Source: Ruegeria sp. THAF33 (lineage in GTDB: Bacteria > Pseudomonadota > Alphaproteobacteria > Rhodobacterales > Rhodobacteraceae). Taken from it: a DNA stretch of 64,000 nt. The notes below the pieces were generated by a model. That model was not told where the DNA came from. It searched no databases and saw nothing but the letters and a program-made list of their open reading frames with translations. The position numbers and the translations under genes are program-made. Positions 16,722-25,569 of this stretch are shown here, in pieces (position 1 is the first letter of the stretch; each line of letters opens with the position of its first letter). The DNA lies in contig NZ_CP045386.1 in assembly GCF_009363615.1 (NCBI RefSeq), positions 124,001-188,000 of the forward strand, in the 5' to 3' direction.

Positions 16722-19232
16722 CTATTCAGCAGGCGCTGAACGCAGCGTCTGCTCGGTGTTCTGCGAGATCTGTTCTCGCCCAACTTTGATCGGCTTAACC
16801 CAGCGCAACCGCAGCGCGTTGGTCAGTACAAATACACTGGACAGAGCCATGGCACCTGCAGCCAGAACCGGCGACAGCAACGGGCCGCCAAACGGATAGA
16901 GCACCCCCGCTGCAACCGGTATGAGCAGCGTGTTATAGCTGAATGCCCAGAACAGGTTTTGGCGGATGTTGCGCATGGTGCGCTGACTAATATCGAAGGC
17001 GTTGACCACGCCTGTCAGGTCGCCTGACATCAGAACGACGTCAGCCGCCTCGATGGCGATGTCAGTGCCTGTCCCGATCGCTATTCCTACGTCAGCCGCC
17101 GCCAGAGCGGGGGCATCATTGATGCCATCACCCACAAAGGCCAGTTTTCCGCCATTTGAGCGCAGATCTTGCAACGCGGATACTTTACCCTCGGGCAGAA
17201 CCTCGGCCACGACATGATCGATGCCAAGCTGCGCCGCGATGGATTTGGCTGTAGCGGTATTGTCGCCGGTAATCATCGCTACTTTCAGCCCCAGTCCGTG
17301 CAAAGCTTCAATTGCGTCTGGCGTGGTGGTCTTGATTGGGTCCGCCACAGCGATTACGGCCGCGATAACCCCGTCTACGGCAGCATAAAGTGGAGTCTTT
17401 CCGTTGATTGCCAGTTCAGCGCCCCGATCAGACAGCGCGCCCATTTCAACCCCTTCGCGACTCATCAGGCGGTCGGCCCCGATCAAGATTGTATGGCCTT
17501 CGACTGAAGCGCTTACCCCGTAACCGGTGAGCGACGTGAAGTCTTCTGGCTTCGAAAGCTCCAGACCACGGGTTTCAGCCGCGCGCACGATGGCCGTGGC
17601 GATCGGATGTTCGGATGTGACCTCAACGGCAGCCACAAGGCGCAGAACCTCATCCTCGGCCAATCCTTCGGCCACAATAAGGTCGGTCAGCTCCGGGCGC
17701 CCTTCGGTCAAGGTCCCTGTCTTGTCTACCGCAACAACAGTGGTTTCCTGCAGCATTTGCAAGGCGTCGCCCTTTCGGAAAAGGACACCCATCTCGGCCG
17801 CGCGGCCGGTGCCGACCATGATTGAGGTGGGTGTGGCCAACCCCATGGCGCAGGGGCAAGCAATGATCAGTACCGCAACCCCGGCTACCAACGCCAGGCT
17901 GAGCGCGGGATCGGGTCCGAACAACATCCAAACCAGCACAGTCACAACGGCCACAGCGATCACTACCGGCACGAACCACAGCGTGATGCGATCGACCAGG
18001 CCTTGAATCGGAAGCTTGGCCCCTTGGGCTTGTTCGACCATTTGAATGATCTGGGCCAACATAGTGTCTGCGCCGATCTTTTCAGCCCGGTACGTCAATG
18101 CGCCCGCGCCATTGACTGTTCCGCCGACCACAGTTGCGCCCTCGGTCTTTTCGGCAGGAACCGGCTCGCCGGTGATCATGCTTTCATCGACATATGACGC
18201 GCCGGTCACTACGGCACCATCCACCGCGATTTTTTCGCCCGGTCGAACGTGCACAATATCCCCTACATCGATCTGCTCGATCGGTAGCTCGACAACCGAT
18301 CCGTCGCGCTCAACTCGCGCTGTTTTTGCCTGCAGACCGACCAATTTTCGGATCGCTTCACCAGTTCGCCCCTTGGCGCGCGCCTCGAGGAACCGCCCCA
18401 GCAATATGAGAACCACGATCACCGCTGCGGCCTCGTAGTAGACGTTTGCGGTGCCGGCGGGAAGAACACCCGGCGCAAAGGTGGAAACAAGCGAGAACCC
18501 ATAGGCCGCCGAAGTGCCCAGGGCCACCAGAGAGTTCATGTCCGGCGCGCCTTTGAACAAGGAAGGGAATCCCTTGGTGTAGAACTGCAAACCAGGGCCA
18601 AAAAGAACGATCGTGGTCAGAAGGAATTGCAGGTAATAGCTGTTCTGGATGCCGATCGTGCTCGCTATCAGGTGGTGCATGCCCGGAATTACATGCGAGC
18701 CCATTTCAAGGATAAAGACCGGCAAAGCGAGCAAGGCGGCAAAGCTTGTTCGCCGGGCCAATTGGCGAATCTCTTTGGCTTTGCGGTCTTGTGGTTCGGT
18801 CTGCGTCGCGGATCGCAGACTCGCCGGATAGCCAGCAGTTGCCGCAAGCGCCGCGATGGCTTCGGGTGTTGTGACTCCCTCAGCATAACGTACAGTTGCA
18901 CTTTCGGTTGCCAGATTGACCGACGCGGACAAGACGCCATCATCTGCTTGCAATGCCCGTTCAACGCGCCCCACGCACGATGCGCAGGACATGTTCTGAA
19001 TATCCAGCGTTACCTCTTCCGTCCGTGCCGGATATCCGGCGCTGTTTAACGCATCAGCAATGGCCGCTTTATCGGCTGGATCATGGAAATCGACCTGAAC
19101 GCTTTCGCTGGCGAGATTAACCGAAGCGGCATCTACCCCTGGCACATCTTTCAACGCGCGCTCGACGCGCCCTACGCAAGAAGCACAGCTCATACCCTGA
19201 ACTTGAAACCGTGCATGTGAAATTTCAGTCAT
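16722..19232 (-). CDS. copA: Copper-exporting P1B-type ATPase CopA with two HMA domains
   Basis: 836-aa Cu(I) exporter. Two N-terminal HMA domains carry GMSCASC (near 13-19) and NMSCASC (near 84-90). The membrane core has CPC in [12 protein letters not shown]. The catalytic part has [11 protein letters not shown] (phosphorylated Asp), TSEHP and GDGINDAP. This is the classic CopA layout, unlike the HMBD-type pump at 491-2833. It exports cytosolic Cu(I) to the periplasm, fed by the CopZ-like protein encoded divergently. A MerR-type promoter with TTGACC and TATGTT separated by 19 bp lies about 31-61 bp upstream. Confidence 0.95.
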   Translation of the reverse strand: MTEISHARFQVQGMSCASCVGRVERALKDVPGVDAASVNLASESVQVDFHDPADKAAIADALNSAGYPARTEEVTLDIQNMSCASCVGRVERALQADDGVLSASVNLATESATVRYAEGVTTPEAIAALAATAGYPASLRSATQTEPQDRKAKEIRQLARRTSFAALLALPVFILEMGSHVIPGMHHLIASTIGIQNSYYLQFLLTTIVLFGPGLQFYTKGFPSLFKGAPDMNSLVALGTSAAYGFSLVSTFAPGVLPAGTANVYYEAAAVIVVLILLGRFLEARAKGRTGEAIRKLVGLQAKTARVERDGSVVELPIEQIDVGDIVHVRPGEKIAVDGAVVTGASYVDESMITGEPVPAEKTEGATVVGGTVNGAGALTYRAEKIGADTMLAQIIQMVEQAQGAKLPIQGLVDRITLWFVPVVIAVAVVTVLVWMLFGPDPALSLALVAGVAVLIIACPCAMGLATPTSIMVGTGRAAEMGVLFRKGDALQMLQETTVVAVDKTGTLTEGRPELTDLIVAEGLAEDEVLRLVAAVEVTSEHPIATAIVRAAETRGLELSKPEDFTSLTGYGVSASVEGHTILIGADRLMSREGVEMGALSDRGAELAINGKTPLYAAVDGVIAAVIAVADPIKTTTPDAIEALHGLGLKVAMITGDNTATAKSIAAQLGIDHVVAEVLPEGKVSALQDLRSNGGKLAFVGDGINDAPALAAADVGIAIGTGTDIAIEAADVVLMSGDLTGVVNAFDISQRTMRNIRQNLFWAFSYNTLLIPVAAGVLYPFGGPLLSPVLAAGAMALSSVFVLTNALRLRWVKPIKVGREQISQNTEQTLRSAPAE

Positions 19233-19262
19233 ATTGTCACCACAAATGTTCTGCTGACGGGC

Positions 19263-19293
19263 AACATAAGGGTTCCAGCAAGTGGAAGGTCAA
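19263..19293 (-). promoter_or_regulatory. CueR-dependent promoter for copA-cueR
   Basis: On the minus strand, TTGACC (19293-19288) and TATGTT (19268-19263) are separated by exactly 19 bp. The spacer carries an imperfect dyad, TTCCACTTGCTGGAA. Long spacers with a centred dyad are diagnostic of MerR-family activation. It precedes the copA start by about 30 bp. Confidence 0.8.
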
Positions 19294-19346
19294 GGGATGG
19301 GGTTGACTTTCTTTTCCACTAATTTTGGCGATCCAATTTTCACGAC

Positions 19347-19377
19347 TTGACCTTCCTGTGCTGGAATACTTTAGCCG
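19347..19377 (+). promoter_or_regulatory. CueR-dependent promoter for the copZ-like gene
   Basis: TTGACC at 19347-19352 is followed by a spacer with TTCCTGTGCTGGAA. The -10 at 19-bp spacing would be TAGCCG (19372-19377), a weak match. The dyad matches the other boxes in the island. It lies 29 bp before the CopZ-like start and back-to-back with the copA promoter. Confidence 0.7.
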
Positions 19378-19405
19378 GGACAACGGAAAACAGGAGCAAA
19401 CATCT

Positions 19406-19603
19406 ATGACGACCCTAAATATCCCGGACATGAGCTGCGGGCACTGCAAGTCAGCTATCGAAAAAGCCGTTGCCACGGTGGATTCCTCCGCACAGTTGGA
19501 CTTTGACATGGAAAACCGCAGGGTACGTGTCTTAAGCGCCAATCCACTTGATCATATCCTTGCTGCTCTGAAGTCCGAGGGATACGAAGCCACGGTCGCA
19601 TGA
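19406..19603 (+). CDS. copZ: CopZ-like cytosolic copper chaperone (single HMA domain)
   Basis: 65-aa protein consisting of one heavy-metal-associated domain. MSCGHC (Cys11, Cys14) is the Cu(I) site, followed by the ferredoxin-like babbab pattern. It is expected to carry Cu(I) to the CopA HMA domains. ATG 19406 has AGGAG about 10 nt upstream. It diverges from copA under its own CueR-type promoter. Confidence 0.92.
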   Translation: MTTLNIPDMSCGHCKSAIEKAVATVDSSAQLDFDMENRRVRVLSANPLDHILAALKSEGYEATVA

Positions 19604-19640
19604 GAAACTTAGGGGCGCACATTCTGTCGCCGCCTTGGTT

Positions 19641-20369
19641 TTATCTTGCGTCTCTGACTGCCTCGATTAGCCGGGTCATTTCATCTTCGGCGATCAGCCC
19701 CGGGGCAAGCGCATCTCCAATCACAAACGAGGGGGTGCCACTAAAGCCAAGCTGTCGGGCCAATTCCATGGACACCTGAATATGCGCGTCGACTTCCGGC
19801 GCCTCCATGTCTGCGCGCAATTGATCCTCGTCCAGGCCAAGTTCCCGAACAACTTTCAGGACACTGGCCTCAGTGGCACGACCGTTCAGAGCCATAAGTG
19901 CCCAATGAAATTCTTCATATTTTCCCTGATTACGTGAGGCAAGCGCGGCGCGTGCCGCGAAGTCGGAACCTTCTCCGAGTATGGGCCATTCTCGATAAAC
20001 AACTCGTACATCGGAATCGCCTGCGATTACGTTTTTCACGACCGGGGCAGCGCGTTTGCAATATGGGCAGTTATAGTCAAAAAACTCGACCACGGTTACA
20101 TCGCCTTCCGGGTTTCCGATGACAGGCGCATTCGGATCCTGTTCCAGCAATTCACGCTGATTTTCCAGGACGTTTCCAATGGCTTCGGCTTTTGCCTGAT
20201 TCTCGCGCTGTTGAAGCAGTTGAATCGCCTGCATGATAATCTCAGGGTTTTCCAAAATGGCTTCCAGAGCCAGCCGTTTCACATCGGAGTCAGACAGCTC
20301 TTCGGCGCGTGCCATAGGAACGCCAATCGACATGGCGATGGCGATTAAGCCGGCAAGTATTCGTTTCAC
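19641..20369 (-). CDS. scsC: ScsC/DsbA-like periplasmic thiol-disulfide oxidoreductase
   Basis: 242-aa exported thioredoxin-fold protein. GTG 20369 (GGAAAC just upstream; the previous stop ends at 20371) opens a signal peptide ending PMARA. A helical N-terminal part (ALEAILENPEIIMQAIQLL) matches the trimerising region of ScsC-like proteins. The catalytic motif is CPYC (Cys101, Cys104), with cis-Pro in GTPSF. ScsC proteins isomerise or protect thiols under copper stress and are reduced by ScsB, which is encoded at 27493-29619. Last gene of the operon starting at 25218. Confidence 0.88.
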   Translation of the reverse strand: MKRILAGLIAIAMSIGVPMARAEELSDSDVKRLALEAILENPEIIMQAIQLLQQRENQAKAEAIGNVLENQRELLEQDPNAPVIGNPEGDVTVVEFFDYNCPYCKRAAPVVKNVIAGDSDVRVVYREWPILGEGSDFAARAALASRNQGKYEEFHWALMALNGRATEASVLKVVRELGLDEDQLRADMEAPEVDAHIQVSMELARQLGFSGTPSFVIGDALAPGLIAEDEMTRLIEAVRDAR

Positions 20370-20370
20370 A

Positions 20371-20844
20371 TCAGTTTCCTTCCGTTTGTTCTGCCTCGGT
20401 GCGCTGCATTTGCAGCTTGCGTTCCCGATCCGGCCAACTTCCCTTGATGAAGGCGAGGATGTCCCAGATTTCCTGATCCGACAGAGTGTCACCGAAACCC
20501 GGCATGCCGCTTTTGACGTCAGCGACACCCATCTGTTTTAGCGTTTGGTCCCCGCCAAGCTTTGTATAATCGAACAACAACTTGTCGCTGTGATGCCAAG
20601 TGTGCCCTGTTCGGTCATGCGGGGGTGCCAGTAGTACGCCATCTGCACCGGGTGTTTGCCAATCCGGCTGACCCTCCAAATCTGCCCCGTGGCATGACGC
20701 GCAGTTTTCGGCGTACAAAACTGCACCACGTGCCGAATCCGCCGATGAACTGTTCTGCGCACGCCCACCCAGGCCCCAGCCAGCGACCGCGACAATGATC
20801 ACCACAGCAGCCAGTGACACCCATTTCGCCGCGCTCTTATTCAT
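20371..20844 (-). CDS. Membrane-anchored monohaem cytochrome c
   Basis: 157-aa class I cytochrome c. An uncleaved or lipid-independent anchor at about 8-25 precedes one CASCH haem site (Cys48, Cys51, His52). The likely axial Met is in KSGMPGFGD. The start overlaps the multicopper oxidase stop (TGATG), so translation is coupled. It is a candidate electron acceptor for the multicopper oxidase or donor to a terminal oxidase; the partner is inferred from position only. Confidence 0.88.
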   Translation of the reverse strand: MNKSAAKWVSLAAVVIIVAVAGWGLGGRAQNSSSADSARGAVLYAENCASCHGADLEGQPDWQTPGADGVLLAPPHDRTGHTWHHSDKLLFDYTKLGGDQTLKQMGVADVKSGMPGFGDTLSDQEIWDILAFIKGSWPDRERKLQMQRTEAEQTEGN

Positions 20845-22214
20845 CACGCCACGCTCAGCCAGGTCTTCATACCAGCGGCCTGATGCGACAGCATGTGGCA
20901 ATGAAACAGCCAGTCCCCCGGATTATCCGCAACGAACGCAATCTCCCGCGTTTCTATCCGGTCAACCAGGATTGTGTCCCGCAGCGGCCCCAGGCTGCCG
21001 TTCGGCAGAACTTCCTGGAAGTGCGTCCCGTGCAAGTGCATAGCGTGCGGAAAGACGGTGTCGTTCTGCATCTGAATCCGGACTATGTCGCCACGCGTAA
21101 CGGCAGCAAGCGGGTTTTCAGGTAACCCGGCGACACCGTTGAATGTCCAGATCTGCCCTTCCTGAACCAATTCATTGGCGCTCATGACTTGGCCGTTAAA
21201 AGTGCCTTGACGCAGTCCGCCCATCGCCCCGCCTTCCATCACCAATGGAACTGTCAAAGCGTCAGAAACATCTTCGAGAAAAGAAGCAGGGTTGGGTGGC
21301 AGGGCTGCGATCACACCGCGGTTAGCAGATGTGCCGCTTCCCGAAACCGGGATCTCAGCGATGACAAACGATTCATCGCGTTCGTGAAGAGTTATTTGAA
21401 CGGCTTCGTTCGATTCCGCTGTTACATCAACAATTAAGTCTGCTCGCTGTGCAGGCCCGAAAACAAGGGTTTCAAAATCCTCTGGCTGCGCTACCGGCAT
21501 GCCATCATAAGCGACCAGTTTCCCGTTTGCGCCACCTACTGAGACATACATGATCCGATCAGTTGCCACGTTGACCATTCGAAGTCGCAAACGCTGGTTT
21601 GTCAGAACTTCTGTCATGGGCGATATGTTTGCGTGAACGTAGTTTCCCATTCGGCCTGCATGCGTCCAGTCATGCATCGCGCCGAAATCATCGACGATTT
21701 GGGCGTCCTGACCCAACCTCCAGTCATCCAGCAGGATCGTAAGGTCATGATCCGTGTCCGGCGGGTCCGTTTCGTCGACGATGAACGCGCCGTAAAGGCC
21801 CCTGGCCACTTGTTCCGTTGACTGGTTATGAGAGTGGTACCAGAAGGTTCCTGCATCCTTCAGAGGCAAGTCATACTGAAATTCGCCGCTTGTTGGTACA
21901 GCCTCCTGTGTAAGACCCGGCACCCCGTCCATATTGTTTGGAACCCGCAGTCCATGCCAATGGATTGCCGTAGGCTGAGGCAGTGAGTTCAGGAGCGTCC
22001 GGCGAACCGTTTCGCCCTGCCGGGCACGAATTTCGGGGCCCGGAACACCGCCATCATATCCCCATATCTCAGTTTCAGGATAGCTGTCGGGGGCAACACG
22101 TGCCAATCCTGAACGCGCCTCGATTATTCGGGGGGCGGTCGCCGCCCTCCCGATAGTCGGCATTGCGATTAGTGCCGACGTGCCTGCAACGAATTGCCTG
22201 CGATTAAGCTTCAT
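20844..22214 (-). CDS. Tat-exported multicopper oxidase (CueO/CopA-like)
   Basis: 456-aa three-domain oxidase. A twin-arginine signal (NRRQFVAGTSALIAMP) leads to periplasmic export of the folded enzyme. All copper ligand motifs are present: HWHG (His85, His87), WYHSHN (His127, His129), HAMHLHG near 394, and HCHMLSHQAAGM (His438, Cys439, His440, His444, axial Met449). It probably oxidises toxic Cu(I) to Cu(II) in the periplasm. It is relatively short and lacks the long Met-rich insert of CueO. It is embedded among cytochrome c genes. Confidence 0.92.
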   Translation of the reverse strand: MKLNRRQFVAGTSALIAMPTIGRAATAPRIIEARSGLARVAPDSYPETEIWGYDGGVPGPEIRARQGETVRRTLLNSLPQPTAIHWHGLRVPNNMDGVPGLTQEAVPTSGEFQYDLPLKDAGTFWYHSHNQSTEQVARGLYGAFIVDETDPPDTDHDLTILLDDWRLGQDAQIVDDFGAMHDWTHAGRMGNYVHANISPMTEVLTNQRLRLRMVNVATDRIMYVSVGGANGKLVAYDGMPVAQPEDFETLVFGPAQRADLIVDVTAESNEAVQITLHERDESFVIAEIPVSGSGTSANRGVIAALPPNPASFLEDVSDALTVPLVMEGGAMGGLRQGTFNGQVMSANELVQEGQIWTFNGVAGLPENPLAAVTRGDIVRIQMQNDTVFPHAMHLHGTHFQEVLPNGSLGPLRDTILVDRIETREIAFVADNPGDWLFHCHMLSHQAAGMKTWLSVA

Positions 22215-22253
22215 GAAGACTTCCTTCCAAAGAATACTTGATCTCTCACTGGA

Positions 22254-23153
22254 TTATCCCCCCTCGTGCACATCCAGCAGATAGGTCGCCATTGCCTTCC
22301 GGTCATCGTCTGTCAGAAAACTGGTGCCATAGTTTACAACCTCTCCCATGGCCCCGCCGAAGACATCGCCATCAGGCATGACGCCGGTGCGCAAGGCGTA
22401 AGCCAGATCATCAACCGTCCAACCACGCATTTGCAGGGTCTCAAAGTCGATAGCCGGTGCCTTGTCACCGCCCGGCAGAGAGTCACTTCCTTTGAAGTGT
22501 TCCGTGTCCGAATTTCTTGCGCCAGCCAGGTTCCTCCCGGTGTGGCAGGCCGCACAATGCGTGGCACCTTCGACCAGTAGCCGACCCCGGTTCCACACTT
22601 CGTCATTGCCCGGCACGGGATCAGTGCGGGGTGGTTCCAGAAAAGCCGCGCGCCACAGCTTCAGGCCCCATCTCTGATTGAAGGGGAACGCCATTTCCTG
22701 CTCTTTTGACGGTTCCGCTACCGGTGCAACCGTTTGCCAGGCGGCCCAGAGATCGGCGATATCCTGATCCGTGAAATTGGCATAGAACGGATAAGGAAAG
22801 GCCGGGTAGTAGGGTTGTCCGCCGGGTGACACGCCTTGACGCACAGCGCGAGCAAACTCCTCGATTGTCCAGTCACCGATCCCGTGGTCAGGATCTGTGG
22901 TCAGGTTCGGCGAAAAGAGCGTGCCGAACGGGGTATCCAACTCCACCCCACCGGCCAAGGGCGCGCCCCCTTTGGCAAAATCTGTGTGGCAAGCGATACA
23001 GCCACTTGCCCTTGCCAGATAAGCCCCGCGGTTAACGTCACCCTGAATGTCGAGAGCTTGTAAGGGCTGGCCAATTGGCCAAGCCATCACGGCAACAAGT
23101 CCCGCTGACGCCGTTACGGCGGCAGCAAGGCCCAATCGGAATATCGGTCTCAT
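22254..23153 (-). CDS. Dihaem cytochrome c (alcohol/gluconate dehydrogenase cytochrome-subunit type)
   Basis: 299-aa periplasmic or anchored cytochrome with two CXXCH sites: CIACH (Cys52, Cys55, His56) and CAACH near residue 199. Conserved segments FSPNLTTDP and GIGDWTIEEFARAVRQG occur in the cytochrome subunits of membrane dehydrogenases. Axial Met candidates lie in GVMPDGDV. An N-terminal hydrophobic segment (about 7-26) is a signal or anchor. It precedes the multicopper oxidase in the operon and may transfer electrons between it and the respiratory chain (inference). Confidence 0.88.
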   Translation of the reverse strand: MRPIFRLGLAAAVTASAGLVAVMAWPIGQPLQALDIQGDVNRGAYLARASGCIACHTDFAKGGAPLAGGVELDTPFGTLFSPNLTTDPDHGIGDWTIEEFARAVRQGVSPGGQPYYPAFPYPFYANFTDQDIADLWAAWQTVAPVAEPSKEQEMAFPFNQRWGLKLWRAAFLEPPRTDPVPGNDEVWNRGRLLVEGATHCAACHTGRNLAGARNSDTEHFKGSDSLPGGDKAPAIDFETLQMRGWTVDDLAYALRTGVMPDGDVFGGAMGEVVNYGTSFLTDDDRKAMATYLLDVHEGG

Positions 23154-23162
23154 GACGCATTC

Positions 23163-23714
23163 CTATTCCGACCGAAATTGCGTGTGACATGCCGAGCATG
23201 TCTGGCTCAGCATCATGAACACACCATCTGCCGGCATTTCAGAAAGTTGTGCCTGGTTTGAACTGCCGCCCATCATTCCGGCACCCATCATGGATGCGCC
23301 GCCCATCATGCCCGAACCATGGCCCGACCCGGACATCATCAACCCGTTGTCCGCCGCAAGCGCAAGGCCTTCAGAGTAGGTTTCCAACTGTCTGGCTAAC
23401 TCTGCAAATGAACCCCAATCCTGCCAGATCTCCGATTTGGCCTCCGAGGGTTTGCCATCAGATCCCTCTGGAAACAGCTTTGTCATGCTCTCGCCAGCGT
23501 GACGCCCGATTTTCTTGGCCTCGCTTCGTACCGTTTGCGCATTGTAGGGCGTTTTCCCCTGCATCATCGGCGTAAGGATCTTCATGCTGTCCTTCATCGC
23601 GGACATACCATCCATGCGTTCTTTGACGATGCCGGTTGCGCCACCATGCGCCAGGGCGGCGGCTGCGAACAGAGAAACCAGGGCAACGCCTGTGGTCATT
23701 TTTAGAATGTTCAT
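23163..23714 (-). CDS. Cytochrome c' (class II) with Met-rich insertion
   Basis: 183-aa exported protein, signal peptide ending AAAALA. It follows the four-helix cytochrome c' plan: RMDGMSAMKDSMK in helix 1 and C-terminal haem site CSACH (Cys173, Cys176, His177), then TQFR. A Gly/Met/His-rich insertion, SGHGSGMMGGASMMGAGMMG, sits before the last helix and is not a usual cytochrome c' feature. Cytochromes c' bind NO or limit nitrosative/oxidative stress; the Met run suggests additional Cu(I) binding. It lies between the small secreted protein and the dihaem cytochrome. Confidence 0.85.
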   Translation of the reverse strand: MNILKMTTGVALVSLFAAAALAHGGATGIVKERMDGMSAMKDSMKILTPMMQGKTPYNAQTVRSEAKKIGRHAGESMTKLFPEGSDGKPSEAKSEIWQDWGSFAELARQLETYSEGLALAADNGLMMSGSGHGSGMMGGASMMGAGMMGGSSNQAQLSEMPADGVFMMLSQTCSACHTQFRSE

Positions 23715-23769
23715 TGTTTTGTCCTTGTCGTCTGCTTCGACGCGCCCAGGTTGAGCGCAATTCGACTGG

Positions 23770-24096
23770 TCAGATCAGGACACGCGGCGGCGGTGGGTCA
23801 AACGCCGCGATACCGAGAACCCGGTATTGGGCTCGAGGGATCGAGTATCTTTGTTCAGTATCTTGGGGGCCAGGCGGTGGTGGACCCATCGAAAATAGAC
23901 CAACAGCGTTGCAAATCGTTCCGCCATGACAATGTCCGGGATGACCCTGCTTGACATGCTCAACGTCCGCAGAGTCCGATTGGTCAATCACGTGCTGTGA
24001 ACCACTGCCATGTGCATGAGCAGAATCGGCCGTCACAAGCAGCCCGCCAATGGCCAGCACCATTGACAGTATGATGTAACGAATTGCACTGCCCAT
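23770..24096 (-). CDS. Small secreted His/Cys-rich orphan protein
   Basis: 108-aa exported protein. ATG 24096 has AGGTGA about 8 nt upstream, and the signal peptide ends SAHAHG. The mature part has HPGHCHGGTIC and a Pro-rich C-terminus, MGPPPPGPQD ... DPPPPRVLI. The His-Cys motif and C-terminal PP resemble the product of 15778-16170, which precedes cusB. No known family was recognised. Its place among periplasmic copper and haem proteins suggests metal binding or delivery. Confidence 0.65.
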   Translation of the reverse strand: MGSAIRYIILSMVLAIGGLLVTADSAHAHGSGSQHVIDQSDSADVEHVKQGHPGHCHGGTICNAVGLFSMGPPPPGPQDTEQRYSIPRAQYRVLGIAAFDPPPPRVLI

Positions 24097-24110
24097 TCGG
24101 CTCGTCACCT

Positions 24111-24560
24111 TCAGAAAATCCCGTTTTCCTGCTGCAACTCTCTTATGTACGCCACGATGCCTTTCACATCCGCACGGGTCAAGCCATCGACCGGCGGCAT
24201 ATTGCCGAACTTCCAATGGTGTGCCCGAACTCCATTCTGGACTGCCACATAAAATGACTCGTCCGAATGGTGGCTTGGTTCATAGATTTTATGCACCAAA
24301 GGTGGTGCAAGGCCTTCCAGACCCGTTGCATTCGCGCCATGGCACGCCGAGCATTTGGCGTCGAATGCCACTTTGCCGACGGCCGCAAATTCGCTTAGCT
24401 GGTCCGGCAGATTGACGTTTTCAATTGGGTCTCCTGGCTCCAGTGCTGACGTATCGGGCGGCGTCATCGAGTGACCTGTTGGTTGCTGATTTAAGTTGTA
24501 GACGAACGCGGCGGCGCCTGCGACCACTACTCCGCCTATCAAGAGTGTAAGTTTATCCAT
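24111..24560 (-). CDS. Membrane-anchored monohaem cytochrome c
   Basis: 149-aa class I cytochrome c. An N-terminal anchor (about 4-21) and a Pro-rich linker precede CSACH (Cys70, Cys73, His74); the axial Met is probably in FGNMPPVDGL. It differs from the cytochrome at 20371-20844, but both have the tethered small-cytochrome plan. It follows the L,D-transpeptidase in the copper-inducible operon. Confidence 0.87.
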   Translation of the reverse strand: MDKLTLLIGGVVVAGAAAFVYNLNQQPTGHSMTPPDTSALEPGDPIENVNLPDQLSEFAAVGKVAFDAKCSACHGANATGLEGLAPPLVHKIYEPSHHSDESFYVAVQNGVRAHHWKFGNMPPVDGLTRADVKGIVAYIRELQQENGIF

Positions 24561-24604
24561 CTCTGTTCTTCACATGATTGTCAGTTCTTAGGTTCAACGC
24601 GCGC

Positions 24605-24631
24605 AAAAAAAGTCGGCCTGACCAAGGTCAG
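24605..24631 (-). terminator. Hairpin at the end of the L,D-transpeptidase gene
   Basis: On the minus strand CTGACC-TT-GGTCAG (24631-24618) forms a 6-bp stem overlapping the stop codon, followed after six bases by seven T. It may be a partial terminator that lowers expression of the downstream cytochrome genes. The T-run is a little far from the stem. Confidence 0.4.
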
Positions 24632-25218
24632 ATCAGTTTTACCTGAGTGCCCACAGTGGCCAGTTCGAACAATTCCGCAATCTGCTCGTTGTATAAACCA
24701 ATGCAGCCGTTGGAGGATCTTCTCCCGATCTTGCGCGTGTCGTTGGTGCCGTGGATGCGGTAGTATTGCCAGCTCAAATAGAGCGCATGTGTCCCCAGAG
24801 GGTTCTCAGGACCCGGGCCTACATAGTCAGGCCATGCTGGATTGCGCTGTTTCATTGCCGGCGTTGGTCGCCAAGATGGCCCTTCGACCTTGCGAATAAC
24901 TGTGGTGTAGCCCAGCCTTGTAAGGTCTTCCGTGAGCGGTACGCTGGTTGGATACATCCGATAGACGCTTTCGTCTTCTGACCAATATTGCAGGACCTTG
25001 GACTGTGTATCGGACAGGATTACCCCGTTTTTCAAGGTATCAAAGTGGTCCTGCCATTTAGCAACGCGGAATGAGGAAACATTGCGGCGCGTCCCCTCAG
25101 TTGCCGTTGATTGGGCCCAAACGGCCGGTGCTGGAAAAAGCGTCGTCGCAGCAAACGCGGCAATCACTCCACGTCGCGTAACAACCTTTCCTTCTTTGCT
25201 CCGTTTCATGCCTGCCAT
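24628..25218 (-). CDS. L,D-transpeptidase (YkuD family), exported
   Basis: 196-aa cell-wall enzyme with a twin-arginine-like leader (TRRGVIAAFAATTLFPAP). The YkuD catalytic signature is HGTNDTRKIGRRSSNGCIGL, with nucleophilic Cys and upstream His. Such enzymes make 3-3 peptidoglycan cross-links or attach proteins to the wall. ATG 25218 or 25209 are both possible starts; the TTG at 25248 falls too near the predicted transcription start. It is first in the operon driven by the CueR-type promoter at 25255-25285, which is unusual for a wall enzyme. Confidence 0.87.
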   Translation of the reverse strand: MAGMKRSKEGKVVTRRGVIAAFAATTLFPAPAVWAQSTATEGTRRNVSSFRVAKWQDHFDTLKNGVILSDTQSKVLQYWSEDESVYRMYPTSVPLTEDLTRLGYTTVIRKVEGPSWRPTPAMKQRNPAWPDYVGPGPENPLGTHALYLSWQYYRIHGTNDTRKIGRRSSNGCIGLYNEQIAELFELATVGTQVKLI

Positions 25219-25254
25219 CCCAAAGTTTATTCTTTTTTTCCGACTCAAATAACT

Positions 25255-25285
25255 CGTATGCCCGGTTCCTGCGCTGGAAGGTCAA
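25255..25285 (-). promoter_or_regulatory. CueR-dependent promoter of the transpeptidase-cytochrome-oxidase-scsC operon
   Basis: Minus-strand TTGACC (25285-25280) and CATACG (25260-25255) lie 19 bp apart. The spacer contains TTCCAGCGCAGGAA, a near-perfect dyad. It would drive about 5.6 kb of co-directional genes ending with scsC at 19641. Confidence 0.75.
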
Positions 25286-25569
25286 CACGCAAATGACATT
25301 TCATATGGGATGCCTCGTCTGAATTGTTGTTGCCGTCGGCGCAGGAATATTTCCTTAGAAGGCGGACCCAAATCATCAAGTCATTGTGGAAAAGCAATTT
25401 TTCTTGGACGTAATTCCAGGCTGCTTTAAGCAAAACCTGACTTTCTTGAATCAACCGAGCACAAAAAAGCAACGCTAACAATTGCTTAGTTCTTGGTGAA
25501 TTGATGTGATCACCCGTCGATGCGAGGGTATCAGGTACTACAAATGACAAACACAGTGGACTAAACACC

